A stretch of 22,311 nt of DNA from Pseudomonadota bacterium. GTDB lineage: Bacteria > Pseudomonadota > Alphaproteobacteria > Acetobacterales > Acetobacteraceae. The stretch is from the NCBI GenBank assembly GCA_021828605.1, contig JAJZEG010000100.1, positions 1 to 22,311 on the forward strand, given 5' to 3'. A program made the position numbers and the translations under genes. The notes under the pieces are model-generated. The model had not been told where the DNA came from. It did not search any database and saw only the letters and a list, made by a program, of their open reading frames with translations. This document shows positions 8,938 through 16,367 of this stretch, one piece after another (the first letter of the stretch is position 1; each line of letters opens with the position of its first letter).

Positions 8938-8971
8938 TGGGTAAGTTCACATTGAGGACGAGCGAGAGTTT

Positions 8972-9715
8972 ATGCAAAATACCACATCGATCATTCTATC
9001 ACGCATGACCACCGCATCACGGCAGATTGATGTGATTGCCAATAACATCGCGAACGTCTCAACGCCGGGTTATCAGGCGCTTCACGTAAAATCCGCGAGT
9101 TGGACTGATCAAATGCGCCGTGTCCACGCGCCACCCGGTGCCGGCACAGTATCCTACACCTACTCACCGGGCACCTGGCGGAGTGAGCGCGCGGGACCGC
9201 TTAAAGTAACGGGTAACCCGCTTGATTTGGCGGTGACCGGTGATGGGTATTTTACCGTCAAAACCAATCAAGGTGTCCGGCTCACGCGTGATGGATCGTT
9301 CACCTTGCTCGCCAATGGCACGATTGGCACCATCAATGGGCAGCCGGTGTTAGATGGTGGCGGCTCGCCCATTCAAGTGCCCGCCCATGGCGGCCCACTC
9401 ACCGTTGCTGCGGATGGCACCGTGAGCGACCAGACCGGCGTGCTGGGAAAAATTGCCGTGGTGAAGGTTAATAATCCGTCAAATTTGGTCTCGGCTGGTG
9501 GCGGTTTATTGCAGCCCAACGGTCCAACCCAGCCGGTCACCAATCCTGCCATTGTCCAAGGCGCGATCGAGGGCTCGAACGTGCAGCCGGTTGTTGAAAT
9601 CACCCGAATGATGCGGGCAAGCCAAAATTTTCAAATGCTCGCTCAATTTATCAGTGCGGAGCAATCGCGCAGTCAAACCGCGATCAGCCAACTGCTTGGC
9701 CCGGCTAACAGCTAA
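8972..9715 (+). CDS. flgF: Flagellar proximal rod protein FlgF
   Basis: 247 residues, normal for FlgF. The N-terminal rod signature is IDVIANNIANVSTPGYQ, the middle has GNPLDLAVTGDGYFTV and RLTRDGSFTL, and the C-terminal coiled region is VQPVVEITRMMRASQNFQM. The protein forms part of the rod that crosses the periplasm and is exported by the flagellar type III apparatus without a cleaved signal. A purine-rich GAGAG lies just before the ATG. This is the first gene of flgF-flgG-flgA-flgH, a typical alphaproteobacterial order. Confidence 0.95.
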   Translation: MQNTTSIILSRMTTASRQIDVIANNIANVSTPGYQALHVKSASWTDQMRRVHAPPGAGTVSYTYSPGTWRSERAGPLKVTGNPLDLAVTGDGYFTVKTNQGVRLTRDGSFTLLANGTIGTINGQPVLDGGGSPIQVPAHGGPLTVAADGTVSDQTGVLGKIAVVKVNNPSNLVSAGGGLLQPNGPTQPVTNPAIVQGAIEGSNVQPVVEITRMMRASQNFQMLAQFISAEQSRSQTAISQLLGPANS

Positions 9716-9735
9716 CCCACAAAGGATTATCATTC

Positions 9736-10518
9736 ATGCGCGCTCTTGATGTTGCTGCGACCGGCATGCAGGCCCAGCAAACCAATGTTCAAGTCATCGC
9801 CAATAATATCGCGAATATGACAACGACGGGCTTCAAACGGAGCCGTGTCGAATTCCAGGATTTGCTCTATCAGGATTTGGCCCGCCCGGGCTCTAATAGT
9901 TCGGCGGCAGGGACGATTATCCCGACGGGGACTCAGATTGGCCTGGGTGTGCGCACCGCTGGCGTGTATCGGATCGACCAGCAGGGCAACCTGCAACAGA
10001 CCTCGAATTCACTCGACCTCGCCATTTCTGGTAATGGCTGGTTTCAAGTCACACTCCCGTCGGGTCAAACAGCCTATACGCGGGATGGCACCTTTGCCCT
10101 GGCTCCCGATGGCACGATTGTGACCAGCGCCGGGTTTGTGGTGCAACCAGGGATCCAAATCCCGACCAATGCCACCAACGTGACCATCAATGCCTCGGGG
10201 CAGGTGCAAGTTTCGATTTCCGGCCAAACAGCACCGCAAACGGTTGGTCAGTTACAGCTCGCAACCTTCCCGAACGATGCGGGCCTGGCGGCGCAAGGCG
10301 GGAATTTGTTTGTCCAGACCGCGGCCTCCGGCGACCCGGTAACCGGGGTTCCCAGCGCCCCTGGATTTGGTCAGGTCATGCAAGGGTTTGTTGAAAACTC
10401 AAACGTCAATGTCGTGAGCGAAATTACCGATCTGATCACCGCGCAACGGGCCTATGAAATGAATAGCCAGGTGATCACGACCGCCAATCAAATGATGTCA
10501 ACACTGACGCATTTGTAA
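9736..10518 (+). CDS. flgG: Flagellar distal rod protein FlgG
   Basis: 260 residues. Signatures are VIANNIANMTTTGFKR at the N-terminus, RDGTFALAPDGTIV, LDLAISGNGWFQV, and the C-terminal ENSNVNVVSEITDLITAQRAYEMNSQVI. FlgG forms the distal rod inside the P and L rings and is the most conserved axial rod protein. AAAGGA lies eight or nine bases before the ATG. The gene starts 20 bases after flgF and ends four bases before flgA, so the operon structure is clear. Confidence 0.97.
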   Translation: MRALDVAATGMQAQQTNVQVIANNIANMTTTGFKRSRVEFQDLLYQDLARPGSNSSAAGTIIPTGTQIGLGVRTAGVYRIDQQGNLQQTSNSLDLAISGNGWFQVTLPSGQTAYTRDGTFALAPDGTIVTSAGFVVQPGIQIPTNATNVTINASGQVQVSISGQTAPQTVGQLQLATFPNDAGLAAQGGNLFVQTAASGDPVTGVPSAPGFGQVMQGFVENSNVNVVSEITDLITAQRAYEMNSQVITTANQMMSTLTHL

Positions 10519-10522
10519 TATC

Positions 10523-11506
10523 ATGAGCAATTTCAAGCGAATATCGCTGCTGATTATCCTTGTTATGATCGGCAATTTAGCCTTCGGGGCTAACGCCGAT
10601 GCGCTGCCCTCGGGGTTTGTGATCATCAATCGGGCAGTGGTGAAATTGCGCGATTTATTTCCAAACGCTGGCCCATTGGGAAATCAATCGATTGGTCCGG
10701 CGCCGTTGCCCGGCCAACAAATCGTGGTTCCGGCGGCACAACGCGCGGTTATTGCGGCGCGGTTCCATTTTGTTCCCAAAACGCCACCGCACGACGCGGT
10801 TGTGATCCGGCGTTCGGGCCAGGCGGTTTCGAACGCTGCCTTGCGCAGTGCGCTGGCCCCGGCGTTGGCGGCAGCGGGCGCGCCACGACGTCCGGTGATT
10901 ATGCTGATTAACACCCAAAGCCCGATGATCCCGCCTGGAACAAACCCGGTGATCACCACAGCGGACCTGCATTTCAACGCAACAACCCATAATTTTTCGG
11001 CCCTTCTGGTGGTGACTGCGCCGGGAATGGGCTCTGAGCCGGTTACCGTTGATGGATTGGCCCTGCCGAGTGTTTCGGTGGTGATCGCATCTCACACGTT
11101 GCAACCGGGCGAAATCCTGACGGTGGCCGATATCCGGCAGGCGCGGGTGCCCCAATCCAACCTTCCCGCGCGACCCGTGCGCAGGGTCGCGACCGCGATC
11201 GGTCAGCAGGTTCAGCGTGAAATCAACATGAACGAGCCTTTGCCGCGCCACGCGCTCGCCAGTCCGATATTGGTGCGTAAAGGGGCCTTGGTGGAGTTGG
11301 TCGTGCATTTACCGGGGATGACCATTTCTGCGCGGGGCGTTGCTCTCGCCGCCGGCGCGTTCGGCGATGTGATTGCCGTGCTCAATCCAAACTCGCAGGC
11401 AGTGCTGCAAGCGATTGTGCGCGGTTCCGATCGGGCCGAGGTGGTGCCCGGCACGGTCACCACGCCCCATCGGGCTAACCCCTATTTTCACCCCGCAGGT
11501 TATTAA
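10523..11506 (+). CDS. flgA: Flagellar P-ring assembly chaperone FlgA
   Basis: 327 residues, on the long side for FlgA. A cleavable signal peptide (about 1-27, with the hydrophobic run ISLLIILVMIGNLAF and a probable cut after ANADA) sends it to the periplasm, where FlgA helps FlgI polymerise into the P ring. The C-terminal half carries the SAF fold: ASHTLQPGEILTVADI, then QQVQREINMNEPL, VRKGALVELVV and AGAFGDVIAVLN. The middle part (about 60-190) is divergent. The stop shares a base with the flgH start. flgI itself is not in the window and must lie elsewhere. Confidence 0.9.
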   Translation: MSNFKRISLLIILVMIGNLAFGANADALPSGFVIINRAVVKLRDLFPNAGPLGNQSIGPAPLPGQQIVVPAAQRAVIAARFHFVPKTPPHDAVVIRRSGQAVSNAALRSALAPALAAAGAPRRPVIMLINTQSPMIPPGTNPVITTADLHFNATTHNFSALLVVTAPGMGSEPVTVDGLALPSVSVVIASHTLQPGEILTVADIRQARVPQSNLPARPVRRVATAIGQQVQREINMNEPLPRHALASPILVRKGALVELVVHLPGMTISARGVALAAGAFGDVIAVLNPNSQAVLQAIVRGSDRAEVVPGTVTTPHRANPYFHPAGY

Positions 11507-12264
11507 TGATGTCGCGTTCTGCACGTGTATTCAGAGGGTTGTTCATGATCATGGTGAGTGCGCCGCTCAGCGGGTGCGGCATATTTGCCAATCTCGCTGA
11601 TGTTGGCCATCCGCCGCCGATGACCCGAATCACCAACCCAACCACCCAACCGAGCTGGCGCCCGGTCAGCATGCCCATGCCAGCCAGCCACAAGGTGCCC
11701 GCGGCGCCCGATAGTTTGTGGCGGCGCGGCGCCCGGGCTTTTTTCAAGGACCAGCGGGCATCGCGCGTGGGTGATATCATCACGGTTCTGGTCAACATCA
11801 ATGACGGCGCGACCCTGAAGGATCAAACCACGCTCGCGCGCACCGGCTCGGAATCACTCGGGGTTCCGAATTTATTCGGCTTGGAGGCGATGATCCCGCA
11901 TGTGTTGGGTAAGGCGGTAAGTCCCTCGAGCCTGGTTTCGGTATCGGGGGCCGGCAATTCAACCGGTAACGGCCAAATCCAACGCAATGAATCGGTGACG
12001 CTGTCGCTTGCCGGTGAAATTACCCAGGTGCTGCCCAATGGCAATCTGGTGGTGGTGGCTAGGCAGGAGATGCGGGTCAACAGCGAGTTACAGGTGCTCA
12101 CGGTGCAAGGCATTTGCCGCCCGCAAGATATTGGCAGTGGCAATACCATCGCCGCCGATCAACTCGCCGAAGCCCGCATTTCCTATGGCGGTCGCGGCGA
12201 GTTGATTAACGAACAATCACCGCGCGTCGGTCAGCAGGTTCTTGATGACATCATCCCGTTTTGA
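11506..12264 (+). CDS. flgH: Flagellar L-ring lipoprotein FlgH
   Basis: 252 residues. A lipoprotein signal peptide ends at the lipobox LSGC with Cys24, the residue expected to be lipidated for outer-membrane anchoring. The conserved core runs VGDIITVLVNINDGAT, QRNESVTLSLAGEITQVLPNGNLVV and AEARISYGGRGELINEQSPRVGQQVLD. The usual IVRPEDI segment is present as ICRPQDI. FlgH forms the outer-membrane bushing of the flagellum. Two ATG codons in tandem (11506 and 11509) overlap the flgA stop, and either may be used. It is the last gene of the flgF operon here, and the next gene is convergent. Confidence 0.95.
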   Translation: MMSRSARVFRGLFMIMVSAPLSGCGIFANLADVGHPPPMTRITNPTTQPSWRPVSMPMPASHKVPAAPDSLWRRGARAFFKDQRASRVGDIITVLVNINDGATLKDQTTLARTGSESLGVPNLFGLEAMIPHVLGKAVSPSSLVSVSGAGNSTGNGQIQRNESVTLSLAGEITQVLPNGNLVVVARQEMRVNSELQVLTVQGICRPQDIGSGNTIAADQLAEARISYGGRGELINEQSPRVGQQVLDDIIPF

Positions 12265-12274
12265 TGTTGCCTTT

Positions 12275-12308
12275 GCGCTGCCCACTCGCCCGGCCCTATC
12301 GGGAGCGC
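12275..12308. terminator. Bulged hairpin between flgH and the convergent 76-residue ORF
   Basis: GCGCT-g-CCC pairs with GGG-AGCGC across a 17-base loop that can pair further through CCCG/CGGG. It lies between two convergent gene ends, which suits a two-way terminator, but there is only GTTTC on the + side and no U-run on the minus side. Confidence 0.35.
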
Positions 12309-12311
12309 GTT

Positions 12312-12542
12312 TCATAATGCGGCGAGGCAAAGACCACGCTCGGTTTGACGAACGGCGGCGACCCGCGCCCCCGCATCGCCCGACGCCATCACGATATCAC
12401 CTTGCGCCATCAAATCGCCCGCTTCGGTAAAATATCCTGCCTGGTCAAGCAGATCGAACGTGTCACTGCCCGAACGGTAATGCCAAAGGGTAAAGCCATT
12501 GGCATAGGCCAGGACCGAAAGATTGCGCAGAGAAAAAGCCAT
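12312..12542 (-). CDS. Small conserved-type protein of 76 residues, possibly SOS-induced
   Basis: The ATG is preceded by CAGGAG at ideal spacing (seven bases), which is strong support for a real gene. The product has no signal peptide or membrane segment. It begins MAFSLRNLSVLAYANGFTLW and continues with a GYFTEAGDLMAQGDIVM block. From memory, short alphaproteobacterial proteins and phage-associated ORFs carry the same 'YANGFTLWHY ... GYF..A.D....GD' pattern, but no function is known to me. It lies downstream of a leftward promoter overlapped by an SOS box (12735-12778), about 53 bases after a possible 34-residue ORF. If the leftward transcript extends to it, it is a LexA-controlled gene. Convergent to flgH. 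Function: unknown. Confidence 0.75.
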   Translation of the reverse strand: MAFSLRNLSVLAYANGFTLWHYRSGSDTFDLLDQAGYFTEAGDLMAQGDIVMASGDAGARVAAVRQTERGLCLAAL

Positions 12543-12595
12543 GATGAAACTCCTGAATAAAGGTTGGGTTTGGACGCCGTGGAAATGGCGGAAAA

Positions 12596-12700
12596 TTATA
12601 GGATTTTACTCCTATTTCTCAGCAAAATAAAAGGCGGTCCGGTACTCTGTGCTTGCGATAGCGGGCGGCTCTCTGCGCGATAAACTGACATTGGTCTCAT
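12596..12700 (-). CDS. Possible 34-residue small protein behind an SOS promoter
   Basis: A short frame starts at ATG 12700-12698, about 35 bases downstream of the SOS box and preceded by GAGGGGAC nine bases away, a usable ribosome binding site. The product is basic and polar, starting MRPMSVYRAE and ending ILLRNRSKIL. It lacks the hydrophobic helix of the SOS cell-division inhibitor SidA of Caulobacter. A longer frame up to 12793 exists but would start upstream of the promoter, so only the short version is reasonable. A 6-bp inverted repeat straddles the stop. No homologue is recognised; it may be a leader rather than a functional protein. Confidence 0.35.
   Translation of the reverse strand: MRPMSVYRAESRPLSQAQSTGPPFILLRNRSKIL
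12598..12615. repeat. Perfect 6-bp inverted repeat after the 34-residue ORF
   Basis: ATAGGA-TTTTAC-TCCTAT lies across the stop codon of the small leftward ORF and 56 bases upstream of the 76-residue ORF. On the minus strand it is followed by AATTTTCC. It could act as a weak attenuator or processing hairpin within the leftward message. Confidence 0.3.
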
Positions 12701-12734
12701 ATTTTTCGTCCCCTCTCTGGCTCGCACTCGAAAA

Positions 12735-12749
12735 GAACATAACAAGAAC
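12735..12749 (-). promoter_or_regulatory. SOS box (LexA operator) of alphaproteobacterial type
   Basis: On the minus strand the sequence is GTTC-TTGTTAT-GTTC, an exact match to GTTC-N7-GTTC, the direct-repeat LexA operator established in Rhizobium, Rhodobacter and Caulobacter. It begins immediately downstream of a good leftward -10 element, so bound LexA would block initiation. It is 35 bases from the start of the small leftward ORF and 116 bases from the S24 regulator start on the other side. Confidence 0.65.
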
Positions 12750-12750
12750 A

Positions 12751-12778
12751 TACATATCAGAGGTTGTGTTTTGCGCAA
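12751..12778 (-). promoter_or_regulatory. Leftward promoter adjoining the SOS box
   Basis: Reading leftward: TTGCGC (-35, 12778-12773), a 16-base spacer and TATGTA (-10, 12756-12751). The predicted start, near 12744, falls inside the SOS box. The -35 lies in the self-complementary octamer TTGCGCAA, so a rightward -35 could be shared, but no rightward -10 fits at the right distance. Confidence 0.5.
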
Positions 12779-12864
12779 GCGAAATCGGAACATTTTCCTA
12801 AATATTTTCTCTCAACCCAGAGAAATCCCTAGGCATAAATAAGAATTGCTGTAGAAACAGTGAA

Positions 12865-13512
12865 ATGCGGCACGATGATCTATGGCGCGCGATCGACATA
12901 TTGGCAGCCGAGCGCGGGCTCTCCACCTCGGGTCTTGCCCGTGCGGCGGGGCTCGATCCCACCAGTTTTAACCCGTCCAAACGTCGCGCGCGCAACGGTT
13001 TGCCGCGTTGGCCCTCCACCGAAAGTGTTGCGAAAGTCCTGGCCGCCGCCTCAATTTCTCTGGATAGTTTCGCCGCCCTGGTAGCGGGAGCCCGCGCACT
13101 CGGCCCGCGAATGGCCGAAAAAACTGCGCGTAAAATCCCGGTCATTGGCGTCGCTCAGGCCGGGCAAGATGGGTATTTCGATGATGCGGGCTATCCGGTC
13201 GGCGGCAGTTGGGATCAGGTCGATTTACCGCAAAACGCCGATCCAAACGCTTATGGGCTGCGCATTAGCGGCAATTCGATGGAGCCGGTTTATCGCGCCG
13301 GTGATATTGTGATCGTGGCGCCTCACGCCACGGCGCGCCTTAATGATCGGGTGGTTGCGCGCACCCGCTCGGGCGAGGTGATGGCAAAAATACTGCTCCG
13401 CCGCACCGCCACCGAGATTGAACTGGCAAGTTTCAATCCAGATCATCCGTTGCGCCCCCTTGCTCTCGCTGAGCTGGCGTCGCTGCACCGCATCCTGTGG
13501 GTAAGCCAGTAG
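12865..13512 (+). CDS. HTH-S24 (LexA/CI-like) transcriptional regulator
   Basis: 215 residues. The N-terminal part (1-75) is a helix-turn-helix of phage CI/XRE type ([18 protein letters not shown]). The C-terminal part (about 91-215) is an S24 self-cleaving peptidase domain: GNSMEPVY with nucleophile Ser138, EVMAKIL with Lys175, and an Ala99-Gly100 bond in VAQAGQDG at the place where LexA and CI are cut. The sequence therefore keeps all elements needed for RecA-stimulated self-cleavage, although many such regulators are not cleaved in practice. It could repress its own promoter or a distant target. The start lacks a clear ribosome binding site. An SOS box is 116 bases upstream, serving the opposite strand or possibly this gene. 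The end runs up to pyrB, with which it may be co-transcribed. Confidence 0.85.
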   Translation: MRHDDLWRAIDILAAERGLSTSGLARAAGLDPTSFNPSKRRARNGLPRWPSTESVAKVLAAASISLDSFAALVAGARALGPRMAEKTARKIPVIGVAQAGQDGYFDDAGYPVGGSWDQVDLPQNADPNAYGLRISGNSMEPVYRAGDIVIVAPHATARLNDRVVARTRSGEVMAKILLRRTATEIELASFNPDHPLRPLALAELASLHRILWVSQ

Positions 13513-13532
13513 CCCCCCTTCCGCCGGAAGCG

Positions 13533-13549
13533 GCGTCAAGCTATGACGC
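13533..13549 (+). repeat. Hairpin immediately before the pyrB start
   Basis: GCGTCA-AGCTA-TGACGC is a perfect 6-bp dyad four bases before the preferred pyrB ATG; a second small one, CTTCC-GCC-GGAAG, lies at 13518-13530. Together they fill the gap after the S24 regulator. They may mask the pyrB start region or end the upstream message partially. No U-run follows. Confidence 0.35.
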
Positions 13550-13553
13550 ACCC

Positions 13554-14504
13554 ATGCAATTACCGGGGCGGCATCTTCTTGGAATCGAAGGGCTTCATCC
13601 GGCAATTATTAACAATTTGCTTGATCTCGCGGAAAACTACGCTTTGCTTAATCGGTCGGGCAAAACCCGGCGTGACGTGTTGCGTGGGCGCACGTTAATC
13701 AATTTGTTCTTCGAGGATAGCACCCGCACCCGGACCAGCTTTGAGCTTGCCGGTAAGCGCCTGGGCGCCGACGTGATCAATATGTCAGTGTCCAACTCCT
13801 CGGTCAGCAAGGGTGAAACCCTGCTCGATACCGCCGCCACCTTGAACGCGATGAATTGCGACCTGTTGGTGGTGCGGCATAAATCGTCAGGCGCGCCGGC
13901 GTTGCTGGCTCAGAAGGTTGATGCCGCCGTGATCAATGCCGGTGACGGGATGCATGAACATCCGACCCAAGCCTTGCTCGATGCCCTGACCATCCGGCGC
14001 CACAAAGGACGGCTTGAGGGGCTGACCATCGCGATTTGCGGCGATATTGCTCATTCCCGCGTCGCCCGGTCGAATATTTTGCTCCTCACCACCATGGGAT
14101 GCAGCATCCGGGTGGTCGGCCCGCCGGTGCTGATCCCGCCCGGCATCGAACAATTTGGGGTGTCGATCCATCACCATATGGAAACCGGGCTGCGCGATGC
14201 TGACATCGTGATGGCGCTGCGGTTGCAAACCGAGCGGATGAACGGCACCGGACCCGGCGGCGGCTTGATCCCGAGTGCGCGGGAGTTTTTCACCTTCTAT
14301 GGGCTGGATGCCGAAAAGCTCGCTTTCGCCAAGCCGGATGCGCTGGTGATGCATCCGGGGCCAATGAATCGCGGCGTAGAGATCGCCAGCCAACTCGCTG
14401 ATGATCCGACTCGCTCGGTGATTCGCGAGCAGGTTGAGATGGGGGTCGCGGTGCGGATGGCCGTGCTCGATTTGTTAGCGCGAACGGCGACGCGCAATGT
14501 CTGA
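13554..14504 (+). CDS. pyrB: Aspartate carbamoyltransferase catalytic subunit
   Basis: 316 residues from the ATG at 13554. The enzyme joins carbamoyl phosphate and aspartate in the second step of pyrimidine synthesis. Key motifs are STRTRTSFE (56-64, carbamoyl-phosphate loop), SSVSKGET with Lys86, VVRHKSSG and [14 protein letters not shown] (129-142), followed by a [12 protein letters not shown] aspartate-domain start. I prefer this start because family members begin near LPGRHLLGI; a GTG at 13497 would add 19 residues and overlap the S24 regulator by 16 bases. No good ribosome binding site is visible for either. The stop overlaps the next gene by eight bases, implying a pyrB plus pyrC-like operon. 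This is the form of the enzyme usually associated with an inactive dihydroorotase partner rather than PyrI. Confidence 0.95.
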   Translation: MQLPGRHLLGIEGLHPAIINNLLDLAENYALLNRSGKTRRDVLRGRTLINLFFEDSTRTRTSFELAGKRLGADVINMSVSNSSVSKGETLLDTAATLNAMNCDLLVVRHKSSGAPALLAQKVDAAVINAGDGMHEHPTQALLDALTIRRHKGRLEGLTIAICGDIAHSRVARSNILLLTTMGCSIRVVGPPVLIPPGIEQFGVSIHHHMETGLRDADIVMALRLQTERMNGTGPGGGLIPSAREFFTFYGLDAEKLAFAKPDALVMHPGPMNRGVEIASQLADDPTRSVIREQVEMGVAVRMAVLDLLARTATRNV

Positions 14505-15783
14505 ATATACGCTGATTAGCAACGCCCGGATCATCGACCCGGCATCGGCTCACGACGCGCAAGGCGATTTGCTGATCCATAACACCCAAATCGCTGATTT
14601 CGGCGCGACCCTTCACCCCCCGGAAGGAACGGCGCGCATCGATGGCACCGGTTTCATCCTTTGCCCCGGCCTCGTTGATATCCGGGCCTCACTCGGTGAG
14701 CCCGGTTTTGAATATCGTGAGACCATCGCTTCGGCGGCCATCGCGGCCTCTGCCGGCGGGATCACCACCCTCGCCGTGCTCCCCGATAACGCGCCGCCGA
14801 GTGATGACGCCGCCATCGTGCGCGCGCTGGCGAGTGCCGGTGATGCCACCAAGCGCATTACCATCCGGCCCTATGGCGCGGCGACACGAGGCTGTCGTGG
14901 CGACTCAATCGCGGAATATGGATTGCTCGCGCAAGCCGGGGCGATTGCCTTCACCGATGGCAGCCGCGCGATCGGTCCCGCTGCGCTGATGCGTCGCGCG
15001 CTCGCTTACGCCAAAGGGTTTAACGCGATGATCGTGCAGCATCCCGAGGAGCCTTCCTTCGCGGGCGGTGCGGCGACCGAAGGGGCGCGGGCGACATTGA
15101 TGGGTCTGCCCGGGATTCCGGCCTGCGCCGAATCGCTGATGGTCGCGCGCGATTTGCGTCTGGCCGAACTCACCGGCGGGGCGATCCATTTCGCCCATAT
15201 TTCGACCGGCGAGTCACTCGATTTAATCCGTCGCGGCAAAGCGTCCGGCCTGCGCGTCACCTGCGACACGGCGCCGCCCTATTTTGATTTGAACGAAACC
15301 GCGATTGGCGATTTTCGCAGCTTCGCCAAACTTTCGCCGCCATTGCGCCCCGAGGCCGACCGGATCGCGGTGCGTGACGCGTTAGCCGATGGCACCATCG
15401 ATGCCATTGCGTCTGATCATCAGCCGCGCGACGCCGATGATAAACGCCTGCCTTTCGCCGAAGCCGCGCCGGGCGGTGCAGGCCTTGCCACCTTGCTCGC
15501 GATCACGCTGGCACAGGTGCAAAACCAAGCGCTTTCACTGCACGCAGCCTTGGCCCTCCTGACCAACCGCCCCGCCGCCTTGTTCGGGCTTGATCGTGCG
15601 GATGGCGCGGGGCGGATTATGCGCGGCGGTCGGGCGGATTTGTGCCTGTTCGCCCTGGATCGCTCTTGGCGCATCGAAGCCGGGGCACTGCCGGGCAAGG
15701 CGCAAAATACCCCGTTCGATGGCCGCGCGGTTGAGGGATTGGTAATCGGCACCTGGAAATCAGGCGCTAGGGTGTTTGGATGA
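14497..15783 (+). CDS. pyrC: Dihydroorotase-like protein, probably non-catalytic (PyrC'/PyrX type)
   Basis: 428 residues with the amidohydrolase fold of type I dihydroorotases. The first metal motif, normally D-x-H-x-H, reads DIRAS (61-65), so both histidines are missing. The later TPHH-type substrate segment is TAPPYFDL (about 258-265), also altered. Other ligands remain: HPEE (His182), HFAHIS (His231/234) and SDHQP (Asp307). This pattern matches PyrC'/PyrX proteins of Pseudomonas and alphaproteobacteria, which are inactive but needed for assembly of the PyrB complex. The translational overlap with pyrB supports such a partnership. If this is right, a true dihydroorotase is encoded elsewhere in the genome. 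The stop overlaps plsY (ATGA). Confidence 0.88.
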   Translation: MSEYTLISNARIIDPASAHDAQGDLLIHNTQIADFGATLHPPEGTARIDGTGFILCPGLVDIRASLGEPGFEYRETIASAAIAASAGGITTLAVLPDNAPPSDDAAIVRALASAGDATKRITIRPYGAATRGCRGDSIAEYGLLAQAGAIAFTDGSRAIGPAALMRRALAYAKGFNAMIVQHPEEPSFAGGAATEGARATLMGLPGIPACAESLMVARDLRLAELTGGAIHFAHISTGESLDLIRRGKASGLRVTCDTAPPYFDLNETAIGDFRSFAKLSPPLRPEADRIAVRDALADGTIDAIASDHQPRDADDKRLPFAEAAPGGAGLATLLAITLAQVQNQALSLHAALALLTNRPAALFGLDRADGAGRIMRGGRADLCLFALDRSWRIEAGALPGKAQNTPFDGRAVEGLVIGTWKSGARVFG

Positions 15784-16367
15784 TTGACCTCGGGGCTGCT
15801 GTTTTGGGCTACGCGCTCGGCGCGATCCCGTTTGGACTGCTGCTCACCCGGGCGGCGGGGTTGGGCGATATTCGGGCCATCGGCTCGGGTAATATTGGCG
15901 CGACCAATGTCTTGCGCACCGGGCGTAAAAGCCTCGCGGCGCTGACGCTGTTGCTCGATGGCGGCAAAGGGGTTGCCGCGGTGTTGATTATTGCGGCGCT
16001 AACCCATCGACCGAGTGCGATCGCGCTCGCGGGCCTGTTCGTGGTGTTGGGTCACTTATTTCCAATCTGGCTGCGCTTCAAAGGCGGCAAAGGGGTCGCG
16101 ACCGGGCTTGGCGTGCTGCTCGCTTTTTCACTCCCGGTGGGTCTGGCCGCTTGTGCGCTTTGGCTGATTTACGCGGTTTGGAAAAAAATATCATCGCTCG
16201 CCGCCTTAATGGCCTTTGCGATGGCGCCGATCCTGGCCTTCATCGCGCAACTGCCCTCCGCCAAAATTATCGCCATTTTGCTCATTAGCGGGCTTATTTT
16301 CATTAAACATCGCGCCAATATCGCCCGGTTGCGCGCCGGCACGGAACCGCGCATAAACCTCAGGTAG
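15780..16367 (+). CDS. plsY: Glycerol-3-phosphate acyltransferase, acyl-phosphate dependent
   Basis: 195 residues, multi-pass inner-membrane protein. PlsY makes lysophosphatidic acid from acyl-phosphate and glycerol 3-phosphate, the first committed step of phospholipid synthesis. The three family motifs are present: [12 protein letters not shown] (35-46), [21 protein letters not shown] region (91-111) and the end segment [14 protein letters not shown]. The start overlaps the pyrC-like stop by four bases, and the stop shares one base with the dprA GTG start. Both link it into the pyrB-to-dprA message. Confidence 0.96.
   Translation: MIDLGAAVLGYALGAIPFGLLLTRAAGLGDIRAIGSGNIGATNVLRTGRKSLAALTLLLDGGKGVAAVLIIAALTHRPSAIALAGLFVVLGHLFPIWLRFKGGKGVATGLGVLLAFSLPVGLAACALWLIYAVWKKISSLAALMAFAMAPILAFIAQLPSAKIIAILLISGLIFIKHRANIARLRAGTEPRINLR

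Noticed and set aside
8760..8971. Sigma-54 or sigma-28 flagellar promoters
   Set aside because: I looked for GG-N10-GC and for TAAA-N15-GCCGATAA on both strands and found no acceptable match.
12596..12793. The full 65-residue leftward frame
   Set aside because: Its first ATG lies upstream of the leftward promoter and SOS box and has no ribosome binding site; only the part from 12700 is plausible.
13497..13553. N-terminal extension of PyrB from GTG 13497
   Set aside because: It overlaps the S24 regulator, has no ribosome binding site and extends past the usual family start.
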